Shown here one piece after another: positions 63,156 to 64,000 of a DNA stretch of 64,000 nucleotides (position 1 is its first letter; each line of letters begins with the position of its first letter). Made by a program: the position numbers and the translations under genes. The notes under the pieces are model-generated. The model saw only the letters and a list, made by a program, of their open reading frames with translations. It searched no databases and was not told where the DNA came from. Origin of the DNA: Halovibrio variabilis (GTDB lineage Bacteria > Pseudomonadota > Gammaproteobacteria > Pseudomonadales > Halomonadaceae); assembly GCF_007991175.1 (NCBI RefSeq), contig NZ_BJXV01000001.1:186001-250000 (forward strand), read 5' to 3'.

Positions 63156-64000
63156 ATGCAGCAGCGGGATTTCGATATCGTTATCGTTGGAGGGGGTGGA
63201 GCCGGTTTGCGCGCTGCCATTGGAGCTGCCGAGCAGGCCAAGGGGCAGGGCACTCCCCAGCGTATTGCGCTGCTGTCCAAGGTGTACCCCATGCGCTCCC
63301 ATACAGTGGCCGCTGAAGGTGGGGCGGCTGCCGTTACCAGCGAAGAAGACACTCACCAAGCGCATTTTGACGACACGGTGTCTGGCGGTGATTGGCTGGT
63401 TGAGCAGGGCGTCGTCGATTACTTTGTCCACCACGCCTATCAAGAGCTGGTGCAGATGGAGCGCTGGGGCTGCCCCTGGAGTCGTAAAGACGATGGCCAA
63501 GTGCAAGTACGCCGCTTTGGGGGTATGAAAACCGCCCGCACCTGGTTCGCCGCCGACAAAACCGGCTTCCATATGCTTCACACGCTGTTTCAAACCTCGC
63601 TGAAATACCCCGAGATCGAGCGCTTTGACGAGTACTTCGTGCTCGATCTCGCCGTTCATGAAGGCGCTGTGATTGGCGTGATTGCCCTGCAAATCGCCAC
63701 CGGTGAGCTGACCCTGTTGCGCGCTAAAGCGGTGGTGCTGGCTACCGGCGGTGCGGGGCGCCTGTTCCGCTTCAATACCAATGCGGGCATTGTTACCGGC
63801 GACGGCATGGCGATGGCCTATCGTCACGGTGTGGCGCTGCGGGACATGGAGTTTGTTCAATACCACCCCACTGGCCTGCCTGGCTCCGGCATTTTGATTA
63901 CCGAAGCGTGCCGGGGCGAAGGTGGGATTCTGCTCAATAAAGATGGCTATCGCTACCTGCAGGATTACGGCCTTGGCCCGGAAACGCCACTTGGCAAACC
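63156..64000 (+). CDS. frdA: Fumarate reductase flavoprotein subunit FrdA, 3' end cut by window edge
   Basis: The 281 visible residues begin [19 protein letters not shown]. They continue [20 protein letters not shown] (FAD-linking His), [59 protein letters not shown] and [20 protein letters not shown]. These match FrdA rather than SdhA (notably the WGCPWSR and [10 protein letters not shown] stretches). It reduces fumarate to succinate with menaquinol electrons. The ATG is preceded by GGAAGGGG. frdBCD should follow outside the window. Confidence 0.9.
   Translation, partial: MQQRDFDIVIVGGGGAGLRAAIGAAEQAKGQGTPQRIALLSKVYPMRSHTVAAEGGAAAVTSEEDTHQAHFDDTVSGGDWLVEQGVVDYFVHHAYQELVQMERWGCPWSRKDDGQVQVRRFGGMKTARTWFAADKTGFHMLHTLFQTSLKYPEIERFDEYFVLDLAVHEGAVIGVIALQIATGELTLLRAKAVVLATGGAGRLFRFNTNAGIVTGDGMAMAYRHGVALRDMEFVQYHPTGLPGSGILITEACRGEGGILLNKDGYRYLQDYGLGPETPLGK

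Noticed and set aside
62885..63352. Longer N-terminus of the DASS carrier
   Set aside because: The open frame continues into frdA on the opposite strand and lacks membrane segments; ATG 62884 has a strong ribosome-binding site.

Overview
The window looks like chromosomal DNA of a Halomonas-type gammaproteobacterium (Halomonadaceae). Evidence is the fairly high-GC backbone, the number of TRAP, APC and TSUP transporters, and many proteins resembling those of Pseudomonas/Halomonas relatives. No rRNA, tRNA, CRISPR array, insertion sequence or prophage was recognised. Nearly all genes are intact; the exceptions are three remnants (a class III aminotransferase fragment, a frameshifted ParE/RelE-type toxin and a partial second copy of ybiT).

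Layout. 1-4.8 kb: 5-oxoprolinase genes (pxpA, pxpB running off the left edge) divergent from a DctP-DctQ-DctM TRAP transporter. 4.9-13.4 kb: a GAF/PAS/GGDEF/EAL signalling protein, a HAD hydrolase, a TSUP permease, mgtE, a small conserved protein, ACC deaminase acdS with its divergent Lrp-type regulator acdR, and a YbaN-like membrane protein. 13.5-17.5 kb: a Fur-box-preceded haem uptake operon (hmuS-T-U-V). 17.6-22.7 kb: a Tat-exported PhoX-family protein, an SDR, the decayed aminotransferase and toxin-antitoxin remnants, and a VanX-like dipeptidase. 22.9-29.2 kb: dadA under a tandem glycine riboswitch, aidB, a small membrane protein, ChaC, a histone-deacetylase-fold enzyme and a CbiX-domain protein.

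29.3-38.1 kb: intact ybiT, then about 6.7 kb of compositionally different DNA, then a damaged 3' copy of ybiT. This island holds a TetR regulator divergent from a coupled FAD-enzyme/Nudix pair. It also holds a strikingly AT-rich four-gene minus-strand operon: a SerK/SbnI-like ParB-fold serine kinase, an SbnA-like PLP synthase, a RimK-like ATP-grasp ligase and an MFS exporter. The operon reads as a compact pathway that would make O-phosphoserine from serine, replace its phosphate with a nucleophile, ligate the resulting amino acid and export the product. I see no match to a complete pathway I know, and it is the best candidate for an undescribed system here.

38.1-55.5 kb: a ZipA-like protein, TspO, an old yellow enzyme, an M24-fold hydrolase, a second TSUP permease and an SLT lipoprotein preceded by six DnaA-box-like sequences at exact 14-bp spacing. 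These are followed by a MocR regulator divergent from an amino-acid permease and gabD, a photolyase, an ABM-fold monooxygenase, and an amine/amino-acid oxidation operon (ornithine cyclodeaminase homologue, RidA, FAD oxidase, permease) divergent from an AraC regulator.

56.4-64 kb: menA divergent from menF-menD-menH, then a DASS C4-dicarboxylate-type carrier divergent from frdA across an FNR/Anr-like site. Together these suggest menaquinone-linked anaerobic fumarate respiration. menB, menC and menE are not in the window, and frdA runs off the right edge.
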